A stretch of 64,000 nt of DNA from the NCBI RefSeq assembly GCF_013282745.1, contig NZ_CP054044.1:1612001-1676000 (forward strand), given 5' to 3'. The notes under the pieces are model-generated. The model searched no databases. It saw nothing but the letters and a program-made list of their open reading frames with translations, and was not told the origin of the DNA. The DNA comes from Yersinia bercovieri ATCC 43970. Its GTDB lineage: Bacteria > Pseudomonadota > Gammaproteobacteria > Enterobacterales > Enterobacteriaceae. This document shows, in pieces, positions 1 through 11,703 of the stretch (the stretch's first letter is position 1; every line of letters starts with the position of its first letter). Both the position numbers and the translations under genes were made by a program.

Positions 1-1
1 A

Positions 2-940
2 CTGGCGGTGGTCGCAAAAAGTGAGCGCTATGCCTTTGAGCAGGTCGATATTTGTGATCGCGCTGAGTTAGACCGCGTTTTTGCCCAGTATCAGCCGGAT
101 GTAGTGATGCATCTGGCGGCTGAAAGCCATGTTGACCGCTCCATTGATGGGCCGGCGGCCTTTATCGAAACTAACGTGGTGGGCACTTACACCCTGTTAG
201 AGGCGGCGCGTCACTACTGGCAGCAACTCAGTGCTGAGGCCAAACTGGCATTTCGTTTCCACCACATCTCAACGGATGAAGTGTATGGCGATCTGCATGG
301 CACCGACGATCTGTTTACCGAAACTACCCCCTATGCGCCAAGCAGTCCCTATTCGGCATCTAAGGCATCCAGCGACCATTTAGTCCGCGCCTGGTTACGA
401 ACCTATGGTTTACCGACGCTGGTGACCAACTGTTCAAATAACTACGGCCCATATCATTTCCCTGAGAAATTGATCCCGCTGGTGATTTTGAATGCGCTGG
501 CAGGCAAACCGCTACCGGTGTATGGCAATGGCGCGCAAGTCCGTGACTGGCTGTATGTCGAAGACCACGCGCGGGCGCTGTATCAGGTCGTGACAGAAGG
601 TGTGGTGGGTGAAACTTACAATATCGGCGGTCATAACGAACGCAGAAATATTGAAGTGGTTGAGACCATTTGCGCACTGCTGGACGAACTGGTGCCAGCA
701 AAACCTGCGGGTATTGCTCACTACCGTGACTTGATAACCTTCGTCAAAGATAGGCCGGGCCACGATATGCGCTATGCCATTGATGCAGGTAAGATTGAGC
801 GAGAGCTGGGCTGGCGGCCACAGGAGACCTTCGAAAGTGGTATCCGCAAAACCGTATTGTGGTATTTGAACAATGAGTCTTGGTGGCGTCGTGTTCAGGA
901 TGGCTCCTACGCCGGTGAGCGCCTGGGTGACTTAGGGTAA
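2..940 (+). CDS. rffG: dTDP-glucose 4,6-dehydratase, 5'-truncated by window edge
   Basis: Converts dTDP-glucose to dTDP-4-keto-6-deoxyglucose, the entry step to TDP-Fuc4NAc for enterobacterial common antigen. The frame is open from the first bases, and the visible protein begins at about residue 43 of the usual ~355, so the N-terminal GxxGxxG Rossmann motif lies upstream of the window. Visible short-chain dehydrogenase/reductase marks are the STDEVYGD segment (about bases 268-291) and the YxxxK catalytic pair in PYSASK (about 347-364), followed by conserved [11 protein letters not shown]. The C-terminus (GERLGDLG) is intact. It is first in a same-strand run with rffH and wecD-wecG. The paralogue rfbB makes the same reaction in O-antigen loci, but the wec neighbours identify this copy as rffG. 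Confidence 0.95.
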   Translation: MAVVAKSERYAFEQVDICDRAELDRVFAQYQPDVVMHLAAESHVDRSIDGPAAFIETNVVGTYTLLEAARHYWQQLSAEAKLAFRFHHISTDEVYGDLHGTDDLFTETTPYAPSSPYSASKASSDHLVRAWLRTYGLPTLVTNCSNNYGPYHFPEKLIPLVILNALAGKPLPVYGNGAQVRDWLYVEDHARALYQVVTEGVVGETYNIGGHNERRNIEVVETICALLDELVPAKPAGIAHYRDLITFVKDRPGHDMRYAIDAGKIERELGWRPQETFESGIRKTVLWYLNNESWWRRVQDGSYAGERLGDLG

Positions 941-1052
941 ATTCGAGTCTATTTATCATTGGGATGACGTCATTCAATTATTTGCATGATGTTTTGCCTA
1001 TGTATAACGTCTGCCTGATGGTTTCAGCAGATGGTATGTTTCAGGAGATCGT

Positions 1053-1934
1053 ATGAAAGGCATAATTCTCGCTGGTGGCTCAGGCACCCGATTGCACCCC
1101 ATCACCCGTGGCGTCTCTAAGCAACTGCTTCCGGTTTATGATAAGCCGATGATCTATTATCCGTTGTCAGTGCTGATGCTGGCCGGTATCCGTGATGTCC
1201 TGATCATCTCTACGCCAGAAGATCTGCCGTCGTTCCAGCGCTTGCTGGGTAATGGCGACGAGTTTGGTATTAATCTGAGTTATGCTGCACAACCAAGCCC
1301 AGATGGGTTGGCACAGGCATTTATTATCGGCGAAGAGTTTATCGGTAATGAGCCTTGCTGCTTGGTGCTGGGCGATAATATCTATTTTGGTCAAGGCTTT
1401 AGCCCGAAACTGAAAGCCGTGGCGGCCCGTGAGCACGGAGCGACGGTGTTCGGCTATCAGGTTATGGACCCAGAACGTTTTGGTGTGGTGGAGTTTGATG
1501 ACAACTTCCGCGCTCTATCTATCGAAGAGAAGCCGAGCCAACCAAAATCTAATTGGGCGGTAACTGGGCTATATTTCTATGATAATCAGGTGGTTGATTT
1601 CGCCAAGCAGGTGAAGCCCTCCTCCCGTGGTGAGCTGGAAATTACCAGCATCAACCAGATGTATCTGGAGCGCGGTGAGCTAACGGTGGAGCTGCTAGGC
1701 CGTGGTTTCGCCTGGTTGGACACCGGCACCCATGACAGTTTGATTGAAGCCAGCACCTTTGTGCAAACCGTTGAAAAACGGCAAGGTTTCAAAATCGCCT
1801 GTCTGGAGGAGATCTCATGGCGCAATGGTTGGCTGGATGATGACGGCGTAAGACGCGCAGCAACCGCGCTAGCCAAAACGGGTTACGGCAAATATTTGTT
1901 GGATCTGTTACATGCCCGTCCACGCCAGTATTGA
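1053..1934 (+). CDS. rffH: Glucose-1-phosphate thymidylyltransferase
   Basis: Makes dTDP-glucose from dTTP and glucose-1-phosphate, supplying RffG. The 293-aa length is normal for the RfbA/RffH family. The nucleotide-binding signature GGSGTRL is at residues 8-14, with [11 protein letters not shown] just after it, and the metal-binding [10 protein letters not shown] is near residue 110. The ATG at 1053 follows CAGGAGA at a normal distance. Its 3' end overlaps the start of wecD by 23 bp, which implies translational coupling. The position between rffG and wecD matches the E. coli ECA cluster, so the ECA-specific paralogue is the best reading. Confidence 0.95.
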   Translation: MKGIILAGGSGTRLHPITRGVSKQLLPVYDKPMIYYPLSVLMLAGIRDVLIISTPEDLPSFQRLLGNGDEFGINLSYAAQPSPDGLAQAFIIGEEFIGNEPCCLVLGDNIYFGQGFSPKLKAVAAREHGATVFGYQVMDPERFGVVEFDDNFRALSIEEKPSQPKSNWAVTGLYFYDNQVVDFAKQVKPSSRGELEITSINQMYLERGELTVELLGRGFAWLDTGTHDSLIEASTFVQTVEKRQGFKIACLEEISWRNGWLDDDGVRRAATALAKTGYGKYLLDLLHARPRQY

Positions 1935-2640
1935 GCCACTGGCCTGGGAGAGTGAATTTTTCCAGCGCCACAGTGCAAAACTGATTTTTTCCGACTCAGC
2001 CCCGCAACTTAATCCGGCTGAGTTGGAGGCTTATACCCTTACCCAAGCTAAAGTGCCCACCCATCGCCTTGATCTCATTGATTCCCTTGGTCAACTCGGC
2101 TTCAAATTAGTTGAGGGGGAGGTCGATCTGTCACTGGCCGTGGATATCAACACTGGGATTGGCACGGAAAATGCTTCATCTGAGGCAGAGGGTAAACCTA
2201 GGGTCGCCACTGCTGCGGATATTCCGCTGTTGCGCAGTGTCGCCGCCAGCACTTTTGCATTAAGCCGCTTTCGCGCACCTTGGTATGACCCACAAGACAG
2301 CGGGCGGTTTTATGCATTGTGGGCTGAAAAGGCGGTATTGGGCACCTTCGACCATCAATGCTTATTGGTGATGAATTCGTTAGGGCAGCCGGCGGGGTTT
2401 GTGACGTTACGGGATCTGCAAGATGGCAGCGCACGTATCGGCCTGTTAGGGGTATTCCCTGATTCGCAGGGTAAAGGTATCGGCACATCATTAATGTTGG
2501 CGGCAAAGCAGTGGTGCCATAGTCACGGGTTACCGCGGTTACGGGTGGCCACGCAGATGAGCAATATTGCTGCTTTGCGTCTTTATATTCGCAGTGGTGC
2601 TTCGATTGAGAGCACCGCGTATTGGTTATGCAGGGGATAA
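1912..2640 (+). CDS. wecD: TDP-4-amino-4,6-dideoxy-D-galactose (fucosamine) acetyltransferase
   Basis: Transfers acetyl from acetyl-CoA to TDP-fucosamine, giving TDP-Fuc4NAc, the third sugar of the ECA repeat. The 242-aa protein begins [10 protein letters not shown], as in E. coli WecD/RffC, which supports the ATG at 1912 even though it lies inside the end of rffH. The C-terminal half is a GNAT fold: the acetyl-CoA loop is in [14 protein letters not shown], and the end [11 protein letters not shown] is family-typical. It is somewhat longer than the ~224-aa E. coli protein through insertions in the N-terminal half. wecE starts 1 bp after its stop. Confidence 0.93.
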   Translation: MPVHASIEPLAWESEFFQRHSAKLIFSDSAPQLNPAELEAYTLTQAKVPTHRLDLIDSLGQLGFKLVEGEVDLSLAVDINTGIGTENASSEAEGKPRVATAADIPLLRSVAASTFALSRFRAPWYDPQDSGRFYALWAEKAVLGTFDHQCLLVMNSLGQPAGFVTLRDLQDGSARIGLLGVFPDSQGKGIGTSLMLAAKQWCHSHGLPRLRVATQMSNIAALRLYIRSGASIESTAYWLCRG

Positions 2641-2641
2641 A

Positions 2642-3772
2642 ATGATTCCATTTAACGCTCCACCGGTAGTGGGTACTGAACTGGGTTATATGCAGGCCGC
2701 GATGGCCAGTGGCAAATTATGTGGTGATGGTGGATTTACCCACCGCTGTCAGCAGTGGATGGAGCAGCATTTTGCTTGCCCGAAAGTTTTACTGACACCT
2801 TCTTGCACCGCCTCGCTGGAGATGGCCGCCTTATTGCTGGATATCAAGCCCGGCGATGAGATCATCATGCCAAGCTTCACTTTCGTTTCGACCGCCAATG
2901 CCTTTGTGCTGCGTGGGGCGAAAATGGTGTTTGTTGATATCCGTCCAGATACCATGAATATCGATGAAACCAAGATTGAAGCGGCGATTACCGATAAAAC
3001 TAAAGTGATCGTACCAGTGCATTACGCGGGTGTTGCCTGTGAGATGGATACCATTATGGCGCTGGCGAAAAAGCATAATCTGTTTGTGGTCGAAGATGCC
3101 GCTCAAGGTGTGATGTCGACTTACAAAGGCAAAGCGCTGGGCACTATTGGACATATTGGCTGTTTCAGCTTCCATGAAACCAAGAACTACACCGCAGGCG
3201 GTGAAGGCGGCGCGACACTGATCAACGACCCATCACTGATTGATCGTGCAGAAGTTATCCGCGAAAAAGGCACCAACCGCAGCCAGTTCTTCCGGGGTCA
3301 GGTAGATAAATATACCTGGCGTGATATTGGCTCCAGCTATTTGATGTCTGATTTACAGGCCGCTTACCTGTGGGGCCAATTGGAAGCGGCGCAACAAATT
3401 AACGAACGCCGTCTGGCGCTGTGGCATAGCTATTACCATGCTTTCAAGCCGCTGGCTGATGCGGGGCGCATTGATTTGCCGGTGATCCCCGCCGATATGG
3501 AACAAAATGCGCACATGTTTTACATCAAACTGCGCGACATCGACGATCGCTCTAAATTTATCAGCTTCCTAAAAGAAGCCGGAATTATGGCGGTCTTCCA
3601 CTACATCCCACTGCATGCTTGTCCGGCGGGTGAGGAGTTTGGCCGTATGGCGGGTGAAGATCGCTTTACCACCCAAGAGAGTGAGCGCCTGGTTCGCCTG
3701 CCAATCTTCTATAACCTGACGGATATCAATCAGAAAACGGTCATTAATACTGTTCTGAGTTACTTCGCCTGA
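2642..3772 (+). CDS. wecE: dTDP-4-amino-4,6-dideoxygalactose transaminase
   Basis: PLP-dependent sugar aminotransferase of the DegT/DnrJ/EryC1/StrS family. It converts dTDP-4-keto-6-deoxyglucose to TDP-fucosamine with glutamate. The ATG at 2642 gives 376 aa starting MIPFNAPPVVGTELGY, the family N-terminus; the frame is open further upstream but only because it overlaps wecD. The PLP-lysine region FHETKNYTAGGEGG is near residue 180, and VVEDAAQG carries the conserved acidic and amide residues. It is coupled to wecD (1-bp gap) and wzxE (1-bp gap). Confidence 0.95.
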   Translation: MIPFNAPPVVGTELGYMQAAMASGKLCGDGGFTHRCQQWMEQHFACPKVLLTPSCTASLEMAALLLDIKPGDEIIMPSFTFVSTANAFVLRGAKMVFVDIRPDTMNIDETKIEAAITDKTKVIVPVHYAGVACEMDTIMALAKKHNLFVVEDAAQGVMSTYKGKALGTIGHIGCFSFHETKNYTAGGEGGATLINDPSLIDRAEVIREKGTNRSQFFRGQVDKYTWRDIGSSYLMSDLQAAYLWGQLEAAQQINERRLALWHSYYHAFKPLADAGRIDLPVIPADMEQNAHMFYIKLRDIDDRSKFISFLKEAGIMAVFHYIPLHACPAGEEFGRMAGEDRFTTQESERLVRLPIFYNLTDINQKTVINTVLSYFA

Positions 3773-3773
3773 T

Positions 3774-7511
<3,738 letters not shown>

Positions 7512-7519
7512 GGATTGTA

Positions 7520-8281
7520 ATGGAACCGAATACTGCTATTCCAACCCAACAAACTGACATTCCAAAATATAATGTCCGTGGTTTCGAGATCTGGGGCTTT
7601 CGTGACATGGCTCAGACACTGGATCATCTGCTAAGCAGTGGCCCGGTAAAAACCGGCACGCTAGTGGCCATGAACGCAGAGAAACTGCTGAAAGCCGAAG
7701 ATGACGCTGCACTGCGTGAACTGATTAATGAGGCTGAATACCTGTATGCCGATGGTATCAGCATGGTGCGGGCTATTCGCCGTAAATACCCACAGGCGCA
7801 GCTCTCGCGGGTTGCAGGGGCGGATCTGTGGGAAGCCTTGATGCAACGTGCAGGCCAGCAAGGGACGCCGGTCTTTTTAGTCGGTGGCAAGCCGGAAATT
7901 CTGGCTGAAACGGAAGCTAAGTTGCGTGCGCAGTGGAGTGTGAATTTGGTGGGGAGCCAGGATGGCTATTTCACGCCAGAACAGCGTGAGGCACTGTTTG
8001 CCCGTATTGCGGCCAGTGGCGCGGCGATTGTCACGGTTGCCATGGGGTCACCTAAGCAAGAGATGTTTATGCGCGATTGCCGTAAGTTCTATCCTGACGC
8101 GCTCTATATGGGCGTTGGCGGGACTTACGATGTCTTTACGGGTCACGTCAAACGTGCGCCGAAGATCTGGCAGAATCTGGGGCTGGAGTGGCTTTATCGC
8201 CTACTGGCACAGCCCAGCCGCATTCGTCGCCAATTCAAACTGCTTAAGTTTGTGGGCTACTATTACAGTGGCCGCTTGTAA
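7520..8281 (+). CDS. wecG: UDP-ManNAcA transferase (ECA lipid II synthase)
   Basis: WecG/TagA/CpsF-family glycosyltransferase (GT26) that adds N-acetylmannosaminuronic acid to lipid I. The 253-aa protein contains the family motifs [38 protein letters not shown] and [12 protein letters not shown]. The ATG at 7520 follows AAGGA. The N-terminus carries about seven more residues than in E. coli (246 aa). It is the last gene of the ECA operon here, followed by a GC-rich hairpin. Confidence 0.94.
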   Translation: MEPNTAIPTQQTDIPKYNVRGFEIWGFRDMAQTLDHLLSSGPVKTGTLVAMNAEKLLKAEDDAALRELINEAEYLYADGISMVRAIRRKYPQAQLSRVAGADLWEALMQRAGQQGTPVFLVGGKPEILAETEAKLRAQWSVNLVGSQDGYFTPEQREALFARIAASGAAIVTVAMGSPKQEMFMRDCRKFYPDALYMGVGGTYDVFTGHVKRAPKIWQNLGLEWLYRLLAQPSRIRRQFKLLKFVGYYYSGRL

Positions 8282-8293
8282 TATTTTGAGCTA

Positions 8294-8317
8294 AGCAGGG
8301 CCACCGAAGGCCCTGCT
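8294..8317 (+). terminator. Hairpin after wecG without U-tract
   Basis: A perfect 9-bp stem (AGCAGGGCC / GGCCCTGCT) with loop ACCGAA lies 13 bp downstream of the wecG stop. The following bases (ATGATAACG) are not U-rich, so it is either a weak terminator or an mRNA 3'-end stabilising structure for the ECA operon. Confidence 0.5.
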
Positions 8318-8557
8318 ATGATAACGATTCCACTTATTTCCTCCGCTAATACCACTCCTCTGTAATTCCATTCTGGAACCAATTTAATTATTTTTATTCC
8401 ATAAAGTTTTAGTTTCCTGTTTGCTAATCTGCCGCAGATACGAAACGATACGGCCCGGTTAGAGTTTTGCAGTCACTGGTTTTTTCATTATGTCTTTAAC
8501 CTGTCGTTATTAATAATTAGGCTGAATACCTTATTCAGTCGCGTATTTTATTTTTTA

Positions 8558-8600
8558 TAACTACAACAACCGGGGATCCGGAGCAGACACACACCAGTTG
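8558..8600 (+). promoter_or_regulatory. CA-rich yifK leader, candidate GcvB sRNA target
   Basis: The 335-bp gap between wecG and yifK has no credible ORF. Its last 60 bases before the yifK start are CA-rich (ACTACAACAACC at about 8560-8571 and CAGACACACACC at 8584-8595). yifK mRNA is a known GcvB target in enterics, and GcvB's G/U-rich R1 region pairs with such tracts. The assignment here is inferred from sequence character only; the gcvB gene is not in the window. Confidence 0.4.
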
Positions 8601-8616
8601 GTTTACAGAGGGAAAT

Positions 8617-10008
8617 ATGGCAGACAACGAAGAGAAAAAAGGATTACACCGTGGGCTGGAAGCTCGGCATATCGAGTTGATAGCGCTAGGTGGCACTATT
8701 GGTGTCGGGTTGTTTATGGGTTCAGCCAGCACATTGAAATGGGCCGGGCCGTCGGTATTGCTGGCTTACATGATTGCCGGCTTATTTGTGTTCTTCATCA
8801 TGCGCGCAATGGGCGAAATGCTCTATCTGGAGCCGGTGGCTGGCTCCTTTGCCGTATACGCACATAAATATCTCAGCCCCTATTTTGGCTATCTGACCGC
8901 CTGGGGCTACTGGTTTATGTGGATAGCGGTGGGGATATCCGAAATTACCGCCATTGGCGTCTACGTTCAGTTTTGGTTCCCAGAAATACCCCAATGGTTG
9001 CCTGCTATCGCCGGGGTCGCCATCGTGGCACTGGCTAATCTGGCGGCCGTCAGATTATATGGCGAGTTAGAGTTCTGGTTTGCGATGATCAAAGTCACCA
9101 CCATCATTGTGATGATTCTGGTGGGGCTAGGGGTCATCTTCTTTGGTTTTGGCAATCACGGCCAGCCGATTGGTTTTGATAACCTGACCGCTCACGGTGG
9201 CTTCTTTGCGGGCGGCTGGAAAGGATTCATGTTCGCGCTCTGTATTGTGGTGGCATCCTATCAGGGCGTTGAATTGGTCGGCATTACCGCCGGCGAAGCC
9301 AGAAACCCGCAAGTCACCTTAAAGCGTGCCATCAATAATATCTTGTGGCGCATTCTAATTTTCTATGTCGGCGCGATATTTGTCATTGTCACCATCTTCC
9401 CGTGGAACGGCATCGGCACCGAAGGTAGCCCCTTTGTGCTGACCTTCGCCAAGATAGGGATCACCGCCGCCGCCGGGATTATCAACTTCGTGGTGCTGAC
9501 CGCCGCGCTGTCCGGCTGTAACAGCGGCATGTACAGTGGCGGCCGCATGTTGTATGCCCTGGCAAAAAACCGGCAGTTACCCGCTTGCCTGACGAAACTC
9601 TCCGCCAATGGTGTTCCGGTTAACTGCATTGCCGTCACGATTTTGTGTCTGCTGGTGGGATCTAGCCTCAATTACATCATTCCAAATCCGCAGCAGGTAT
9701 TTGTGTACGTATACAGTGCCAGCGTCTTACCGGGCATGGTGCCGTGGTTTGTGGTACTGGTGAGCCAACTACGTTTCCGGCAGCTACATAAAGAGGCATT
9801 GAAACAGCATCCGTTTAAATCGATCATGTTCCCCTACGTCAACTACCTCACAATCGCCTTTTTGATTTGTGTGCTGGTGGGGATGGGGATTAACCCAGAG
9901 ACACGTTTATCTCTATTAGCCGGGGCGATTTTCTTAGGATTAGTGACCGCAGGCTATTTCGGCCTGAGAATGCATAAACCGATGCTGGTCGAAACGGAAC
10001 GCCTATAA
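8617..10008 (+). CDS. yifK: APC-family amino-acid permease YifK (ThrP-type)
   Basis: Inner-membrane amino-acid:cation symporter of the amino acid transporter (AAT) branch of the APC superfamily. The E. coli orthologue has been linked to threonine/serine uptake. The 463-aa protein shows the family N-terminal signature [20 protein letters not shown] at about residues 13-32, the first membrane span with its unwound GTIGVGLF motif, and twelve hydrophobic segments in all. The ATG at 8617 is preceded by AGAGGGAAAT. It is transcribed alone, with a long leader before it and the tRNA operon after it. Confidence 0.92.
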   Translation: MADNEEKKGLHRGLEARHIELIALGGTIGVGLFMGSASTLKWAGPSVLLAYMIAGLFVFFIMRAMGEMLYLEPVAGSFAVYAHKYLSPYFGYLTAWGYWFMWIAVGISEITAIGVYVQFWFPEIPQWLPAIAGVAIVALANLAAVRLYGELEFWFAMIKVTTIIVMILVGLGVIFFGFGNHGQPIGFDNLTAHGGFFAGGWKGFMFALCIVVASYQGVELVGITAGEARNPQVTLKRAINNILWRILIFYVGAIFVIVTIFPWNGIGTEGSPFVLTFAKIGITAAAGIINFVVLTAALSGCNSGMYSGGRMLYALAKNRQLPACLTKLSANGVPVNCIAVTILCLLVGSSLNYIIPNPQQVFVYVYSASVLPGMVPWFVVLVSQLRFRQLHKEALKQHPFKSIMFPYVNYLTIAFLICVLVGMGINPETRLSLLAGAIFLGLVTAGYFGLRMHKPMLVETERL

Positions 10009-10106
10009 AACCAGCGAACAAGGTGAGGTGAGGGCTACCAATGGCTGACTTTTGTGGCAGACTGAGCAAAGCGTAAGCAAACAGGCCATTTCTTCTAAAA
10101 AAGCAC

Positions 10107-10135
10107 TAGACAGCCAACTATTAAAACCGTAGTAT
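10107..10135 (+). promoter_or_regulatory. Sigma-70 promoter of the Arg-His-Leu-Pro tRNA operon
   Basis: A -35 TAGACA (10107-10112) and -10 TAGTAT (10130-10135) are separated by exactly 17 bp. A GC-rich discriminator (CCTCACCCGCAACGG) follows, as expected for a stringently controlled stable-RNA promoter. The first mature tRNA base is 22 bp downstream of the -10. Confidence 0.7.
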
Positions 10136-10156
10136 CCTCACCCGCAACGGCGCTAA

Positions 10157-10233
<77 letters not shown>

Positions 10234-10308
10234 TTAATTTTGTGTGCAAGAGCTGCGGTGGTAAGATTGCCGCGTACGACGAGTACGAAGTAAGCTGTAA
10301 GAAGTGAT

Positions 10309-10385
10309 GGTGGCTATAGCTCAGTTGGTAGAGCCCTGGATTGTGATTCCAGTTGTCGTGGGTTCGAGCCCCATTAGCCACCCCA
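10309..10385 (+). tRNA. hisR: tRNA-His (GTG)
   Basis: 77 nt including the extra 5' G (position -1, base 10309) characteristic of tRNA-His and an encoded CCA. The anticodon loop ATTGTGATT contains GTG. Almost identical to E. coli hisR; the T loop reads TTCGAGC. Confidence 0.97.
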
Positions 10386-10400
10386 AATTTTGTGGAACAT

Positions 10401-10487
10401 GCGATGGTGGCGGAATTGGTAGACGCGCTAGCTTCAGGTGTTAGTGTCCTTACGGACGTGAGGGTTCAAGTCCCTCCCTTCGCACCA
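10401..10487 (+). tRNA. leuT: tRNA-Leu (CAG)
   Basis: 87-nt class II tRNA with a long variable arm (TGTCCTTACGGACG region) and encoded CCA. The anticodon is CAG in loop CTTCAGGTG. Acceptor stem GCGATGG faces CCTTCGC, leaving a T5:T68 mismatch. The E. coli homologue, as I recall it, also has a mismatch at this pair (A:C). Confidence 0.96.
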
Positions 10488-10561
10488 CACAAACATGTAG
10501 ATTTTATTAAGATTTACATGGACATAGGTCGCAAGACCATGTAGAGTAACAAGCAAGAAAT

Positions 10562-10638
10562 CGGCGAGTAGCGCAGCTTGGTAGCGCAACTGGTTTGGGA
10601 CCAGTGGGTCGGAGGTTCGAATCCTCTCTCGCCGACCA
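10562..10638 (+). tRNA. proM: tRNA-Pro (TGG)
   Basis: 77 nt with acceptor stem CGGCGAG/CTCGCCG, anticodon loop TTTGGGA (anticodon TGG), T loop TTCGAAT and encoded CCA. It matches the E. coli proM sequence as far as I can recall it. Last tRNA before the intrinsic terminator. Confidence 0.97.
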
Positions 10639-10649
10639 ATTTCAGAAGA

Positions 10650-10674
10650 AACCCCGCAATGCGGGGTTTTTTTT
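10650..10674 (+). terminator. Intrinsic terminator of the tRNA operon
   Basis: AACCCCGC, loop AAT, GCGGGGTT, then an unbroken T run to 10674. A textbook Rho-independent terminator starting 12 bp after tRNA-Pro. Confidence 0.93.
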
Positions 10675-11346
10675 CGTCTCTATTTTGTCTCTCGCTAATA
10701 GCGCGCCCTTGGTTATCTCTATTCATCGCCATTCATCCTCTCTCGGTTTTGTTCACGGCCAATGGCGCTTTATCACTTCACTGTCATTTTCTTTATGCCC
10801 GAAACTTTGTTGCTGCCCTTTGATCAAATTAGGCGGTTAGCCGGCCTCGATCGGTGATTTATCCTCTTAGATCAGAAGTGTTGGCTTTTCGCGACAAAAG
10901 ACGAATGCATTGTCTCTGAATGGAGACATATAATATGTTGATAAATAAAAAGAAAAATCATGATGCTCGATTGCGTCGTTTTGTAGCGACAGATCACTTA
11001 GGGCGTGTCGCTATCAGCCTCGGCAGAGCAGGGCATGACATGCCAAATGAACATAAAAATAAATCTATTATTTATCATATTGTTAGGAGGTTATCTGCGG
11101 GCGATTGAGTGAAATTGCTGCCGATTACGCATTTTGGCACGCTAACTGCAATATCTATCCAGTAGATGCTCATCTCACTTATTATGACAGCCTGGCTTTA
11201 TAGCCACTTCATAAACCCAGAGATGATGCAGAGCCGATTTTAGGGTGCCTATTGTCCATGTAAACGATGTTGAATATCTTCATCACATACCGGGCATAAC
11301 GTTGAGTGAGGCGCCAACATGTTGTCTGTAGACCTGAAAATTTTAG
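10675..11346. other. Non-coding stretch between tRNA operon and hem terminators
   Basis: About 670 bp with no recognisable gene. E. coli has aslB/aslA in this position; nothing resembling them is visible. The only open frame of note is a 62-codon ORF at 10920-11108 on the plus strand (starting METYNML, basic, Lys-rich early part). It resembles no family I know and has no convincing ribosome-binding site at either in-frame ATG (10920 or 10935). It could be a small gene, a decayed remnant or chance. Confidence 0.4.
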
Positions 11347-11378
11347 ACGCTTGCCGAAAACGGCAAGCGTTTTTTTTT
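11347..11378 (+). terminator. Strong orphan intrinsic terminator
   Basis: Stem ACGCTTGCCG (11347-11356), loop AAAA, CGGCAAGCGT (11361-11370), then T8. It is oriented to stop plus-strand transcription, yet no annotated plus-strand gene precedes it after the tRNA terminator. It faces the minus-strand hem terminator just beyond it. Confidence 0.85.
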
Positions 11379-11392
11379 GGGCAAAATAGATA

Positions 11393-11420
11393 ACAAAAAA
11401 GCCCCCGTAGGAGCTTTCAG
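11393..11420 (-). terminator. Probable terminator of the hemCDXY operon
   Basis: Read on the minus strand the segment gives AAAGCTCC, a short loop, GGGGGCTTTTTTG, a hairpin followed by a T run, about 290 bp past the hemY stop. A second near-copy of the same hairpin (11548-11570) without the T run lies closer to hemY. Confidence 0.6.
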
Positions 11421-11575
11421 ACTGCTGACAAAGTCAAATGAAGGGGAATCGTGCCGTTGGGGTCGCAGTGGCGTGAGCCACCGAAGTGCCCCTAAGTGCG
11501 GTAAACCCTTCACTCACTGAGCTATCAGCCGCTTTATCATTAACCTCAAAGCTCCCGTAAGAGCTTTCAGACTGC
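11398..11575. repeat. 28-bp direct repeats flanking a palindromic insert
   Basis: Segments 11398-11425 and 11548-11575 match at 26 of 28 positions and each contains an AAAGC..GCTTT hairpin. The ~122 bp between them form an imperfect palindrome: outer arms GCTGA..TGAAGGG and CCCTTCA..TCAGC, and an inner GGGG..GTGGC-GTGA-GCCAC..CCCC hairpin. This looks like a small mobile palindromic element in a terminator region, with duplication of the terminator hairpin on both sides. Confidence 0.5.
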
Positions 11576-11577
11576 GC

Positions 11578-11686
11578 GAGGACGGGTGGAAGAGTCAAGT
11601 GTCCGCGCCAGGGATGGCGCGGCTCGAGTCTCTAGAGATGGCTTTTTTCAAAGGGCCGACGGCATCTTGATGATCTACCCGTTCTC
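11578..11686. repeat. Short inverted-repeat element, copy A
   Basis: About 109 bp bounded by GAGGACGGGTGGA..TCAAG and CTTGA..CTACCCGTTCTC, which are imperfect inverted repeats. A central CCGCGCCA-GGGA-TGGCGCGG hairpin lies at 11603-11622. Related copies are at 38723-38818 and 58003-58096. It begins 17 bp downstream of the hemY stop (minus strand). The layout fits what is described for Yersinia palindromic (YPAL) miniature insertions, but I cannot verify the family. Confidence 0.65.
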
Positions 11687-11703
11687 CGCTGCACTGACAG
11701 TGT

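Noticed and set aside
2567..2641. Longer wecE frame starting inside wecD
   Set aside because: Family N-terminus MIPFNAPP begins at 2642; the extension is simply wecD read in another frame.
8294..8317. Full intrinsic terminator after wecG
   Set aside because: The hairpin is perfect but no U-tract follows, so I list it only as a hairpin of uncertain activity.
11421..11545. tRNA-like segment on the minus strand (TAGCTCAGT and GATTCCCC motifs)
   Set aside because: I could not fold a complete cloverleaf with acceptor stem, anticodon arm and CCA; the palindromic-element reading explains more.
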